NCBI GenBank assembly: GCA_019843655.1
Contig: JACDQD010000004.1
Span: 6,882,001-6,946,000 of the forward strand
Length of the DNA stretch: 64,000 nucleotides
Direction of reading: 5' to 3'
Origin: Lethocerus indicus
Taxonomy: Eukaryota; Arthropoda; Insecta; Hemiptera; Belostomatidae
Shown here: one piece after another, positions 27,971 through 40,876 of the stretch
Position numbering within the stretch: the first letter of the stretch is position 1
Layout: every line of letters begins with the position of its first letter
Position numbers and translations under genes: made by a program
Notes under the pieces: model-generated
What the model was told of the DNA's origin: nothing
Databases searched by the model: none
Seen by the model: only the letters and a program-made list of their open reading frames with translations

Positions 27971-30900
27971 AACCCCTGTGTCACTCGCTTCACAACAGAC
28001 TTCAAATATTTTGAGTACCGTTTGATCGAGACCACGTGAAAATCCAGGGATCTCTGCGCCTTCACCGAGGTTGCGAAATTTCATCAACGCAAAATAAACA
28101 TTATCCCGGCGGGTAGTTAACTAGATTCCTATACTCTGGAGAAGCCTAAGCTACACTTTTTGAACTAGTAAAAGATAGTAAGCTCTAACAACCCAACGGG
28201 TAATTAATAAACTAATTGCGTCCTCGGAACATAAATGATCGCGATTATAGTGCAGTCATTCGAGACATGCAATTAGAAAGTGTCATTTTATATATTTTAT
28301 AGCGTTGAGGAATATTTGGAATATCGTCACACTTTTAAAGGAAAGGGTTTTCCCTTTTTAATGGATCCCACTCAGGTGGGGCTCAAGATTCAATCGACAT
28401 ACTGACCCAATGTATTCTCAACGCAGAATTGCTACAAATAGGATGGAACAGCATCAACCCTGTTATACACACTGACAAATATTTAGAACACATTCTAAAG
28501 GATGATTATCAAAGGTACGATTGCTGCACCTAAATACAGGAGTTACTTAGGAAAAAAAATAATATTTTACGCATAGCGGGGACGTTGCGTTACCCAGACG
28601 CCTTCGCAAACAAATGAACGTAATTTTGACTTTTCGGCTGCACGTCGAGTGGTGGATAAATTAACAATAAAGGGAGAAATGCAATTTTGCACATTTCAGG
28701 TGGGCAGAATTGAGGGCGAAAACGTTGGCCGGAGGTCGGTGGTCATCGTGCAGGACTTGAATGCTTAATGCGTTCCATTTTAATGGCCCGGTGGCGAAAC
28801 ACTATATTTAGACCGTGAGGTTAACGAACGCCTTGCACTTCACTCCCGACACGCACGATGGGTCAGGTGCAAGTAATAAGAATTTTACAAGTGAGATTTA
28901 CGATTAAGACTAAATTTCTCGATTATTCCTAATATCTAAGACGGCTGGGTTTAATTCGAATGTACTTAATTCAGCCATACCTCCGTAGTTGTTTATTCTA
29001 TGTTTGAATGGCGTAACATTGGTTTTATTATATCTCCCGGAGATAAATGAATAATACAGGGTTGAACATACTACCGGCGTGAGGTCAAAATCAGATAGCC
29101 CAGAAGAGTAAATAAATAAAAATACCGAGCGCAATAAAACTTCTTCCATTTTAATTGTCCCAGTAAATTGGTGAAATTAACAAGACTGAGGTTAACAAAG
29201 ATATATTAGGTCTAGGGTAGAGGTCTGTGGAGCATTTGATCTTGGCCATAAGACACGGCGCTAATCCCGCTCCAACTTCGTTCATCCCCCCCCGGTCCCC
29301 TTTACACCACCGCCCCCCATCCGCCCCCAAGCGCTACTCCGTGTAAATCTCTGGCCCCTAGTCGTGCGGGATAAGCCTAATTGAACATTTATGCTCCTCC
29401 CCCGACCAAACACTCCGGATACATTATTCGCGATTGATGTAAATTTCCAGGACACCGGAGGCAAGTTGTCCCTGTGGAATATATATGTATATATATACAC
29501 ATATACAGGAATATATTTCTAGTAACGATTTTTGTTTTTATATTCCTTTGTTGCTCTGAGTCCTGAGTATGGCAAAAAGAGGTGGTAATGGGCTAACCAG
29601 GCAGTTCAAATAAAATATTGCAGCGTTCCTCTGAACGCTCAGGGGTAGGTTTCTGATTACGTGAATGAGTACGAAATGATGTTTGCGGGTGTTTATTTTC
29701 ACTATTTTCCTAACTATTAACCATGTCTACTATTTAGTTTATAAATCTGGAAATCCGCCTGCCCCTCGAAACTGTTATATGAATCAACGTAACAAGGTGA
29801 TTACTCCTTAGCAGCTTGAGTCAACCAGAAGTGAAAACTGAAGACAGTGATTAAAATAATTTGAATAAAACACCACCGGAGCACCTCGCCAAGGAATAGC
29901 AACCTCACTTGAATAAATAAGTTTGGTGCTGGGGGCACTCGACTCCGGCTAACGAACCAATTGAACTCCCCAATTACGGGACTTCAAGTGCTACCATATG
30001 CCGGCATATTAAGTCCACTTTATCCCTTTATTTATGTAATAAAAAGCTAGGTTAATCTCGTCCCCCGAGAAGTAATAGACCGTTTCATTTGTGAGCGAAA
30101 TGCGAATCTAAAGCTAAATGTCCAAATGAATATTTACGAATCTTATATTTAAGAGGCTTATATTTAACGTTAATCTAAGAAACATTAATAATATAGGCGT
30201 AGAACATTAACCACAAAAGATTCAACGAGTGATCAATCATGAAACCTATCGTAACGCTTTTGTAAACTGGGTGAAACGTACCTTTTTTTGTAAGCCTCTT
30301 TCGATTCATTTTGAATTGAATTCGGTGAGGCCCAAGGCAGTACCTGGGGCGGTTGCGCCAGACTGCATATTGAGGCAAATTAATTGTTAAAGGTCGCCCT
30401 GGGGGGGGCGGGGGGTCGGAGGCACTTTGGGGGTGGCCCCCCCTCACCGAGGGGTTTAGTAACCCTATTAGTGTTGCCCGGCCCCTCCACACTATAATTC
30501 AATAAATTATCCCCCACACCGCGCGTCCGCCCTCAACCCTCAATACGACCCTCCGCGAACAGACCCCCAGATTCAATATCCCACCCCCCACACGCTAGCC
30601 ACCGACCTGGGCTCAACTTTGTAGGCGGGATTTCGTAAAAAAAAAATAATTAAAAAGTAAAGGGAGTGGCCGGTAGGTAGTGCGTGACAATATTATCGTT
30701 ACAAGCCTTTAGTGATGCCGGATACAGGGGAAATGTTGAAATTGATCCGGTTAGTTGGTTCTGGTACGTTTTTTTTCATAGAGACCAGGGGAGAAGCCCC
30801 CATTAAAATGTTTTATCAGCTGTAAGTAAACAAAATATCCCTACTACAGAGTATTTAAGAAGGAATGCAAATATCACACGTCAATTTCCAAATGACCTAA

Positions 30901-33337
30901 TTTCATTAATAGCAAATTTGAAGTAAAATAATTCGTTTCCATTTAATAATTTCTGCCTAAATATTCAAACGATTTGCGCAATAAACAATACGTATAGAAT
31001 TAATCCTATATTTTATAAGAAAAATTTATATTTGAATTGAATTATCGGCCATATAATACCCGGAAAATATGTCTTGAATAATATATTTCATTTTTATGTG
31101 ATTTGAATTACAATAATAATTTCCCGAACCAAAGTTTTGGGATATAAGAAGGATGTGTCCACGATGTTTCCTAGAGCAACTTCGAAACTGTGATCTCGTT
31201 TGATACCCTATCACTAGCGCTATAATAACATTTAGAAACTAATGTTCGGCTAACGAGGGCGGTGGTCGGGGACTACAAAAGCGAAGGACCTGTAGCTGGG
31301 GGCGAAGTAGGAACAATGTTTTAAGGGGCAGCGAGTTTAAAATCCCTATCCCGGCCGATATTTGGACATCCCACAACCGCAACCGGAACACCGAAAGCTT
31401 TTCCGCCTTCCATATTTTAATTTCTTATCTGCCCTTTGTTTGAACCGAAAGATCGACCGCACTCCCGACTGCGCGTCGTCTCGTTTATATTGCTACATTG
31501 CCGGCCGGAGAGAATTCTGCAGTCACAAATATTCATTACTGGCTTCAAAGTAAAAGCGCTTCAAAATAGTGCGGAGGTTGAGTTTGCATAATGGGAATTC
31601 GTAATTTCGGATTCCAGATCGCAAATTATTCAAACAAAAGTGTGAACTATGCTTCCTTAAATAGATATGAACATATGTTTTAATTGAGGAATAAATATAT
31701 AAAGAAAATGGAAAATCATAGAGCGAAAATTTAAAGTTACTTATGAACAATACTGGTGATGAAAATTCCGAATGGCTGTCCGGACTATATTGACCAAATC
31801 GAATAGGAATCTTATCAAGCACGGTTTTAAAACATCCGATATCATGCCGGTTGGCAGAAAACTCTGCCACTAGTATCGTCGGGAGCTAAGGGCACACACA
31901 CGAGGGCACGGTTTCCTTTGTACTTAGCGGGGGGCATGGGCTATAACGGAATTAGGCGAGGGTGTAAAAGGACTCCAAGTATTCTCCAGTCCACTAATGG
32001 TTAATTAATTGTGTACCAAGTTAACTTTGAGCGAGTCCGCACGCACACGCACAAGCCCAAGTTCGTGCCACGAATAGCGCACGAATCCCAGTATAAGTGA
32101 GCACTGGCTTCTCGCGTAATTCAATTATGAAAGCCATTTTCGGAGCCGCCGAGTCAAATATCGCGTATCCTCTCCCCGGGAGTTCAACATTAAACTGGAA
32201 AAAGGGATGAATAAAATATAAGAAATCCCGAGAGAGGGTTTTTTTTCGCGAAATCGTTCTACCGCTGTTGCGAGTGTTGTGCAATTTTCAGAAATTCGGA
32301 GTCGTCAGTGTATTCTAAACTCTATATGTATCATATAATAACTTTAACACGTGTAAATTGTTCATATTTTTCCGTGCCCCGTTACAGAAAATGTACTACT
32401 ACTAATGTTGAAATGCAGACAAATTCAACGAAATTATTCGGATAAATTTTCTTAATCGGTTTTATCTATTTTCACTATTTATCCGTTTTCTTATTAAACA
32501 ATCTCACATTCGTCCGTACATTCTACGATGGAAAGTATTTTATTTATTAATTCATTTCAGTAAAAGAAGGGGTTATTTAAATCTTAAAGTACGAATTTTA
32601 TATACGTAGGAGTAACACGGGCATCATTTTTCATTACTTCAGACAGTGTGTTCTTCTTTTTTAATATTTAAAGTAAACAGACTGAAATGAAATTAGTCCT
32701 GAGTATTGGCCACGCGTAGTTCCAGGAAATAATGCAAAGTAGTATGACCTCTTCTCAATTAAATTATTAACGCAATTTCAGAAAATCAAATTTCCAATTT
32801 AATCTCTGTTTTCACATCAGATCTGACGCCTCAATATCTCATCGCCTGTTATTTCTTTCTCAATAGAGAGTTTACTTTAGTACGAATTTCGAATGAATTG
32901 ATTCCTTTATTGCCGAACGGATACGTACCTATATATCGATAAAATAATCAACCTAATTAATCCCGGTTATTATATCGATTTATATTCCTAACAAAACATT
33001 CGGTATCGATGGTTCAGCCGTCATACGTGGTGTCCGCAAATGAATATTCACACGGGCGGAATGCGGAACCGCAGTAGACATCTTATCTGTAAAATACAAG
33101 TCGGGGAAGGGGGCCGAGTCTCTAGAATACAGTGAGCAGCAGAGGGGTGAAGGGGTCGGTGCATTGTTTCTTTTTTCCGTCTCTTGCGACTCCGAAAAAC
33201 AAGAACTCTAAGAAAAACCCCGAGTCGGGTAAAACAATGCGGGCTGGCGCCCTATTGAGTGAGAGCCGGGGGGATCCGCCCGGCACCCCCCACAATGCCC
33301 CAGCCGAGGTCTCAACCCTCTCCCTTCTCAACCACCG

Positions 33338-33375
33338 CCCTCCCTCCTTTCTCTCCCCACTTTTCTCTTTTCTCC
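33338..33375. repeat. Polypyrimidine tract
   Basis: Only one purine in 38 bases on the plus strand. It is the core of a longer C/T-biased stretch (about 33311-33432) and could form triplex DNA. Confidence 0.8.
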
Positions 33376-35907
33376 GTTCACGCCTCTAATTCTCTCCTTC
33401 TCCTCGCCCCTTTGTCACATCTCCCACCGCCCGGAGGGTACAGGTTCCACAGAAGTACTGCGGTTTGCAGTCTGCCTCGCCGTTTATCGGATTGGCGCAT
33501 TGTCAAAAATGAGACAGTAATCGGTATTTATGGATTCTACAACAAACGCCTGCCCATCGAATAGTCTGGCTATCTGAAGAGAATTAATTCTATAGAAACA
33601 TAAAATATCGCCTTTCGAGGCGGAAATGAGAATACGATTTCGTTTGCCATCCAAACTGGACGATATTTATATCTTATGTAACTGGCAGAGACAAAGTGGG
33701 AAATACTTAGAGAACATATAAGGCGGTAATATACGATTTCCAGGTTTCCAGGTGTATGGTACAAATGCATTATAAACTATCGATATAATTTAGACGATAT
33801 AAACCTCTCGAAAGGATCGATATTAAAAAAACTAATTCGTTTTCCACCTAATGATGCGTTATTTACGTCCGACGGGTCTTGTTTTACATCCCTTTTGATA
33901 AAAACGGATAATATACGTAAATAGATAAACCTACACGGCGCGTACAAAGGGTTGTTTGTTGGGGCGTGTGGGAAGACCCGTGGGAAGGGTTGTTCACGGT
34001 GGGGTGGGCAGGCGAGCGTTTTGACTGGCGGGGCGTTCAGGAAAGACGCGCTAAATCAACTGTTAATTGATGCCCGGGTAGTTTTCGCGGAGGCCGCCCC
34101 CCTCGCCGCGAACACCGCCGGCACATGAAAGCGTCTGGAGGGCCCCGCCTAATGCTGTTAATGCCCGGCCGCATCCTCCGCACCGGTGACTCCGCACCCC
34201 GCCAACCTCCACCTCCACCTTCTCTTCGGCCCCAACATCTCAACCGAGACAAATGGCTTACACTATACCCGTTTTAGAGTCCCTCCAGTATGATCGACTG
34301 CGCCCCCCGTCGCGGAAACCTTTCTACGGCGATAGTCTCTCATCGCCAGATGTATTCGATGGGCCGACACAGTCCCATTTTGATCGATCCCATCGTAGAA
34401 TCTTTCAGACGGTACACATCTCAAATTTCCGTACGTGTCGAAAAAAAAATCGTGGGAATGTTAAGAAAACTATAGAAATGTCCTTTTGCGTAACATGAAT
34501 TGGCAGACACTGCATTGTGACTACACTCTACTTTCAGTTCTGGGATTGGCTGATCTGAGTAAATTATCGACCCAAAATCGTAAGTAATAAAAGTGCATTA
34601 CCACGACTAATACGGTGAGGTTTCTCTATGGTATACCCAGAAAATATTCTGTGGTCAATAATTTACCTTAGTAGAAAAACCTTTCGATTAAAATTTGGGT
34701 CCATCTCCAATAACCGATGCTCTATTGGTTCATAGAATTTGGGACACCGGTTATAGTTCATCCGTGGACCCTGGGCCCGATAGATGACCATTCGACTGGT
34801 CCCTTGATCGAATTAAACGTAAACAGGGGAGCGTTTGAAACGAAATTACTACTGCCCGAGTGGGTGGACAGTTTTTTGTGATTTTTAGTTCATTCACCCC
34901 TCCGGTTGGCATCAGTGAACGTTTTTCTCTCGCGCTGCCTGGAGACTCGTTCTTTAATTAATGTCCGAACTAATTTATTTCCTCTTCCTTATGAGATAGC
35001 ACTTGCCCGTGTTCGTTACGAGTAGTTTTCCAAGTTACCGAACCGAGCACTCGATGCTGAATTCCACTGAAATTCAGCTGGTATAACTGTTTGCAATTTG
35101 GCCCCGACACAAGAATCAGAAGTGCGCTTTAATAGTGTATGTATACCCCTTCAACCCAACATCCCTAGGTACAGAATAAACGATTCGTAAGATATTATTA
35201 CAATTAAATTGTTTTTGTAAAATAATGAACATTAAGGATACTAATAGATATCTGCTAACGCTTTCAAATTCAATTCTCTAACATAAATACTCCCCTGCGT
35301 GTTCAAGTATGAAGCAAATGCTGAAGTTTAATGAAGGAGGTAAGAGTAAGAGAAGGTCTTTTCTTCTGAGCACAACTAAATTGTGTTAATAAAAAGTTAT
35401 ACTAAGAAAAGTCGGAAAAACAAAAATTGGAAAAGTTTGTTTTATTTCACGAATTTCCTACTTTCATTCTACAGGTTTTGGGGTCAATATCAAGTTATGC
35501 TGTTGCCTAGTTCAAACCAAGATTGATTAAAATGTTTATTGGAAAAAAGCTGATTTTTTCGAATTTAAATATCAATAGAAATTAGGCGAATAGAAATTTA
35601 TTTATTATTTCATTACGGTATTAAAAACCCGCAAGACATTTTTCTCGACGACATGGAAATTAATATTTTAGTAGGATAGCGAAGTCTGTCCACACTTTAT
35701 TTTGCATACCGATTATGATCCTATTTATAGAGCCAATAGTTCAGGCAATTATTGGTTAAGAAACTTTTTTAACAGGAGTTGGTTGTTAGTTGAAAATCTC
35801 AGAGAGTGGAATGACAACCCGTCGAAAACAGAAGAAAATATTTTCAGGGATAAATTCGAGAGAGTATTTTATTATAAGTGAAGAGTGACTGTAAAGGAAG
35901 GACTTAC

Positions 35908-36216
35908 CTTGATGAGTTTGGCCATAGCCTTGGTGCCGTGGTAGCAGGGCGGGAGGCAGTCCTCCAGGTGTCCGGAGGGTAGGAAGGGCACTTGGGTGGA
36001 GCTGGAGGGGTAGCACTTCCTGAGGAGGCTGTTGCCGGGTAGGGGCGGGGGAGGCGGCTTGGTGGCCGGCTGCGGGGCCGTGCTCCTCGGGGTCCGCTCG
36101 CCACTCCTCTTCGCCTCAACTAAGTCCACCTCCTCGCACTCACCTTCCTCCACCAGCGGGCTCACCGGCCGAGGACCGCCCGGCCCGAACGAGGGAACGG
36201 GCAACAGGAAACTCTC
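35908..36216 (-). CDS. Internal exon, acidic and proline-rich insert of the same FERM-like protein
   Basis: This is a 103-codon exon, phase 0 at both ends, so it joins the 40877-41035 exon without a frame change. The acceptor is ctgtatattcacag before GAGAGT; the donor is CTCATCAAG followed by gtaagtc, a near-perfect 5' splice site. The peptide begins ESFLLPVPSFGPGG. It has an acidic patch (residues 23-34, EEGECEEVDLVE), a basic/Ser-Thr stretch, a polyproline run KPPPPPLPG (53-61) that could bind SH3 or EVH1 domains, and ends GHLEDCLPPCYHGTKAMAKLIK without its last four residues being separable from a Lys-rich helix. That last part resembles the end of a FERM F2 lobe as in focal adhesion kinase, so residues 1-75 look like a disordered insert within F2. 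That reading is inference. The frame stays open upstream of the acceptor to an ATG at 36321, but the splice site is the better boundary. A second strong donor lies inside this exon at 36138-36143. Confidence 0.85.
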
Positions 36217-39200
36217 CTGTGAATATACAGTACGAGCTAATAAATCATAACCTTGTTCGGGTAAGTAGCGAAATCCCCGTTCCTTAACCGTTTTAGTGCC
36301 AGGGGTGTCGGATTGTGCCATGAAGCGCTTCCTTCATCTATCTGCGAGAAATGCACTTTTGCATCTTAATGTGTTAAAGAGAGACAGCTAATTATGCAGG
36401 TTGTTTACGATCATTTGAAAGAAAATTTGTAATTACGAGAGGAAACTCTGACAGACTCGCGACGAGATACCTTCTGAACCGAGAGCGTTGCGAATTGACG
36501 ATCGTGACCAAAAAGAGCGAGACGGTTCAGCAGAGTACGCGAACAGCGCGATCGCGCTGCGTGGCACTAAAACGGTTAAGTATCAATATCCCCCCACCGC
36601 GGCGTAACAGGATGCTTTTAAAATGTTTAGGAATAGGGCGTAGGAATAGGACCGTAGGCTTCTATGGTTCATTTTTGGTAATGAAAAGACCTCCCGTTGT
36701 CTCGAAAAATTTGTCCTCGAACGGAAAAGTTTTTATTACTCTTGCGATTTGATCCTACGCCTGTCCCAATCGCTACAACCGCAAAAATCATCCTTTAGTT
36801 ATTTCTTAAGCCCTTTAATCAGTTACCGGATGAGATCGTGTCCATTGTGAGACCTATCGATTGGTATTTTTAAATCGTATCCGGGACGAATTCTTATTCG
36901 TGCGTCGGCTACTTCCGAGGGTGGACTGGCTGGGTAGAGGGTCTGGCGGTAAACACACGACTCCGGCCGGGACACAATCTGTCGTTAGGCTAAATGCTCA
37001 ATCAGGGACCTATTAGTGGCCGCCGCAGCCCCCTCCAATTGGCCGACTGACCAGTCCATTGGTTCACACCGGCGAGGACGAGATTCAACCGAGCCCCGTT
37101 CCCCTTAGAAATAGGACGGGTTCAATGCACGCCAGCCAGTGTATATTGTCATTGGACGTAAAAGGGACAAAGGCTTTTTGGCACTCCGAGTACGATCAAT
37201 CTACTAAAACAGTGGGATACGTTTCCGACCGAGCTGTTTTTATTGAAATCAAAAACATAAGAATGTCTTAAAATAAACCCTAGACCCTCAACAGGGGCTT
37301 TCGACCATCATCTCTATATTTTAAAATGTTATTGACCTACAGATAGTTGTATTAAAATGAAATGTAGGGGTTCGACCGATTAATTTACATTCCAACGATC
37401 CAAGATATCACCCAGAATGTTATTGCACTGTTTATTCCTCACTACACCCCTTTCTACTGGAACTCAAATTCAATTTACCAAAATTACAAAAAAAGTTAAT
37501 TGTATTCTGAAAGGTTATATACCGTTTATATAATTGAGGTAGCCATATAAGGAAAAAGCGCGGTAAATAAACCATTTTAAATTAATTTCTTCCAAGTTTC
37601 TCATATTCAAAAGCTTTCAAAACCCGTCTAGACAGGATTATCCCAGGAGCGCCTAAATCATTATTTTTTTGGGCCATTTCCCGCAGCGACCGCGTCAAAA
37701 GTTAGCTTTTATTTCAATAGAATAAAGAGCCCATCGTTTAAATAATTTATGACCGCAATCGGTCGTAAGCAACGATGGAAATCAATCTTACGGCGGATGA
37801 ACAACAGAGCGATTCGTATGCAAATCTAATGGCCCAATCGAGGCCCCACCGCCCTTCACTGATACGCGACGGGCCGCCGGGATTTTTCGGGAAAAAAATT
37901 GACTGCGGCGGGAAAATCGAATATTTCCCGCGTTTTCACATCGCGTTAAATTTTCTGTTTAAACAGGTCGAATGCCCCAATCGCACCGGATAGCGTTTAC
38001 AAAACATTCGTACCGGGGGAAAAAAAGGAAAGCCCCTTTTAATTTACTTGTCCCTATATTACGTATGGCTTCTTTAATTTCCTCAATGTCAGTTCAATGT
38101 TCTCATTCTACCAGAATCGTTTGTCGAACTTCTTATTTTAAACCGAAGCCCTAATTCAAGCAACCAAGTTCAGTGCACTCTGTTAGACTGGGGGGCGCCC
38201 AAGGAAGAGGACCCTTGTGTACTCATCCGGCCTAGCAACGGAAGTTAAATATATACTATAAGGCACTGCAAACTTTTAGAAGTTTTCATTAAACCTACGA
38301 CGAAATTGTAAAAGATATAATTTCGGATTCGGAGAGCATCACGCGATCCTACCGGAAGGCAGTTAGTGACATTATAACTCTCATTATCATATTAATAAGT
38401 ACGAACAAAGACTGGTCATTTTGGCAATGCGTTGTGGGCAATCAAGGGAGGGGGTGGATATAGAAATCATTCTAGGGCAACAAATGGTTGGGACTAACTC
38501 ATCGCCATTGCTAATCGGCTGTTGGCCACGGGTGTTGAACAACAAAACCGACTCGGATGCAAATAAAGTTGGGTAATAAAACACGGGAGCCGTTTTTCAC
38601 TCCGGGCTCCGGTCAACTAATGTTCGCCATTTATCGACCGTGCCAGAAGAATCGCTTCGCATGGAAACGCATCGATTGGAGAGTCCATTGTAAATTCAGA
38701 GAGACTGGAATAGATAAAAGCGCCCGAGGTAAACGTTTTCAAATTCTTCATATATTCTGGCGAAACATAAACTCCGAAAAATTATTGAAGAGTGATTTCT
38801 CACAGAATTCTGTGCGTGTTGAATATTTTATTCTCATATTTCTTCATCAACATAATTTTAAGATAAATTAAATAATAAAAATAAATAATGAAATTAAATA
38901 ATTATTATTTTAATTTATAATTGCCTTCGTATATAAACAATTGACGAAGGAAGCGCCGCGAAAAAATAAAAATAATTGTTTTGAATAAGTAAATGACCCT
39001 AACGAAGAATGAAAAGCGCAAGATAAACCTCACTAAATATTAAACTTTATTAATTTTATTTTCCTAAACACTTTAACCATTTATAGTCGATTAATAGAAC
39101 AAATTCATTCCATTGAATGAGTGCTTTTACACTTACGAATTACCGATACGAAACATGTCGCCTCCTAATTGAACGCGGGGAGGACAAGTTTAGCCACGCC

Positions 39201-40379
39201 GGCTAAAGTGGAAATCCCACAGATTAAACCCCCGATGCTTAAATAGCGATCATGAGCGCACTTAATTTATTCGCCCTGTACCTGTTGGCCCCGAGAAGCG
39301 ATTACGTCCACTGACGTAATAACTGTAATCTGGACCGTGTTACAATTAATTTGAAAAAATTATGAATATAAACATTTGTAAATTATGCTGTCGTAGGTGC
39401 ATTTTTTCGTTGATTTAAAAATGATTAAAGGATGGTACAGGTGAATTTTATGACCTGGAAACGAGACGGTAGTTCTTATAATCCCATATGTCATAGTTTC
39501 AAACCTCGTATCATTCTATTTAAGGGTATTCATGCCCTGATATCTCGCGTATAATGGAACTATTAATTATAACTACACACGTGGAGGATGGTATTTTCAA
39601 GGTTGAAGCGTTTAATGTCTTAACTCATTGAAATAAAAATAATGAGGATAATGAAATAACTTGACGTTGTATTATCTATTATGCTTTAAATATACCATAA
39701 ATGAGGCTAACCATAAGATCCAGAAGATCGACAAGTATTTGACATTTTTGTAGTAACTACAAAACCTGCTGGTTAGAATACTGTAAAACTTAATCATTGC
39801 TTTCTGTTCTAATCAGCGATGTCTGTAAAATGCAAAAGTCATGAAAATTCGAATTATCAATGAGGTTAAAGTTCTTATTTTTCGTGACAGTTATTTATAA
39901 CGTGACTCGCGGAAAATTGTTTAGGAATTAGGAACCCTGAATCCATTCCAATGGAACGGACTAAATCGGACAGTAAAGCTTGGCGAGTTGGGGGGGTACA
40001 CGTTTTGTGTGGGATATGATCGGAGTTATCGAGGTAGTTCATCCTCGAGCTCCTTTATACCCGGAACCCGACCCTGGTTGACAATTGACGCGGTATCCGT
40101 CGGTAATCTGGCTTCAACTTAGTTTAAGATACTAAGTGACTCAGTTGAATTTCCGCCAGAGAATTAGGGACTAAACGTTAAAGCCAGTCTTATACCTAAT
40201 AACCAGGTCTAACAATCAACAAAGATCAAATCAATCTTATACTACATTGTGTAAAAAAATCAGTAATCACATTATAATTATGCTCCACGTATTACTTTCT
40301 TTAAATAGATTTTTATTAATTATGATTATGGGAAAGGATGCGTGCACAGTCAAAGTTTGCAAAATCACCAGAATATAAC

Positions 40380-40537
40380 GATCGTACCAGAATTTGATAT
40401 ACCTGTTTTGTGGTCTGCGAGGGGTTGGAATACTGTAGGTTCGTGATGTTTCTGTCTCCTCTCGCTGGTTTGGTCTTTTGCTAGACCGGTCTAGCTAGAG
40501 GAGACAGAAACATCACGAACCTACAGATCGTACCAGA
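40380..40537. mobile_element. Possible small insertion flanked by 12-bp direct repeats
   Basis: GATCGTACCAGA occurs at 40380-40391 and again at 40526-40537, enclosing the foldback. The right copy overlaps the last base of the right arm. A repeat in these positions could be a target-site duplication or the footprint of a two-step template switch. No transposase, poly(A) tail or known terminal motif is visible, so element identity is unproven. Confidence 0.35.
40433..40526. repeat. Perfect 30-bp inverted repeat (foldback) with 34-base spacer
   Basis: The left arm 40433-40462 and the right arm 40497-40526 are exact reverse complements over all 30 bases, and pairing stops abruptly at both ends. 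The spacer 40463-40496 holds a 14-bp palindrome, CTAGACCGGTCTAG (40481-40494). The structure sits in the 4.7-kb intron, about 350 bases past the donor of the 40877-41035 exon. It could be a foldback element, a template-switch mutation, or a hairpin RNA precursor. Confidence 0.95.
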
Positions 40538-40658
40538 CATATAAAGAAGAATTTTATTTTTCGCACAAAGCCTATATGCCTGATTTTTAATACGGAGTTA
40601 ACGGCACACGTGTTGTCTCCCATCACTGTCCCTACGAACGAACTGAGTTCCATTGCAT

Positions 40659-40681
40659 ACGGGCGGATTCGAACCGCCCGT
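40659..40681 (-). other. tRNA T-arm-like hairpin with an exact B-box
   Basis: On the minus strand, an 8-bp stem encloses the 7-base loop TTCGAAT, and the sequence GGTTCGAATCC matches the RNA polymerase III B-box consensus exactly. No acceptor stem, anticodon arm or clear A-box is found in the 80 bases upstream, so this is not a complete tRNA. It may be a tRNA relic or the promoter part of a SINE. Confidence 0.5.
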
Positions 40682-40876
40682 AAACAAGAATTCGAACGCC
40701 CGATCGTGTAACACTCCAGTTTGTGTATAAGTTAGTTTTGTTCATTAAAATGAAAGATATCCGACGGGGTAGTAAACCCGTGAAAAACCCTAAAATAATA
40801 ATTTCTCCGCATAAATTAATTTTCATCACATTTCTAAGGGTAACTGAACTTTTAAAAAAAAAATAATTCACAGTAC

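Larger units (their letters stand above)
22627..35907. other. Non-coding stretch, probably including intron downstream of the 35908 donor
   Basis: The intron begins at gtaagtc (35901-35907) and runs leftward; its acceptor was not found. GC-rich patches are at about 24690-24930, 27480-27900, 29280-29460, 30360-30600, 33100-33480 and 34030-34260. G-runs occur at 30401-30415. No gene is recognised. Confidence 0.5.
36217..40876 (-). other. Intron of the FERM-like gene, about 4.7 kb
   Basis: This phase-0 intron lies between the two best exons, from gtactg at its 5' end (40871-40876) to attcacag at its 3' end. It is mostly AT-rich non-coding DNA; 38870-38935 is low-complexity AAT-rich sequence. 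Its 5' part carries the foldback at 40433-40526 and the T-arm-like hairpin at 40659-40681. No open frame in it looks like a protein. Confidence 0.75.

Noticed and set aside
27676..28014. Open frames running through the TG repeat (Cys-Val or Thr-His runs)
   Set aside because: They are produced by the microsatellite, not by a gene.
34538..34579. 42-base plus-strand exon candidate (tactttcag ... gtaagtaa, reading LGLADLSKLSTQN)
   Set aside because: There is no neighbouring plus-strand exon and one isolated splice-site pair is not enough.
40632..40871. Complete tRNA gene around the T-arm-like hairpin
   Set aside because: No complementary acceptor stem, D-arm or anticodon arm could be found at the required spacing.
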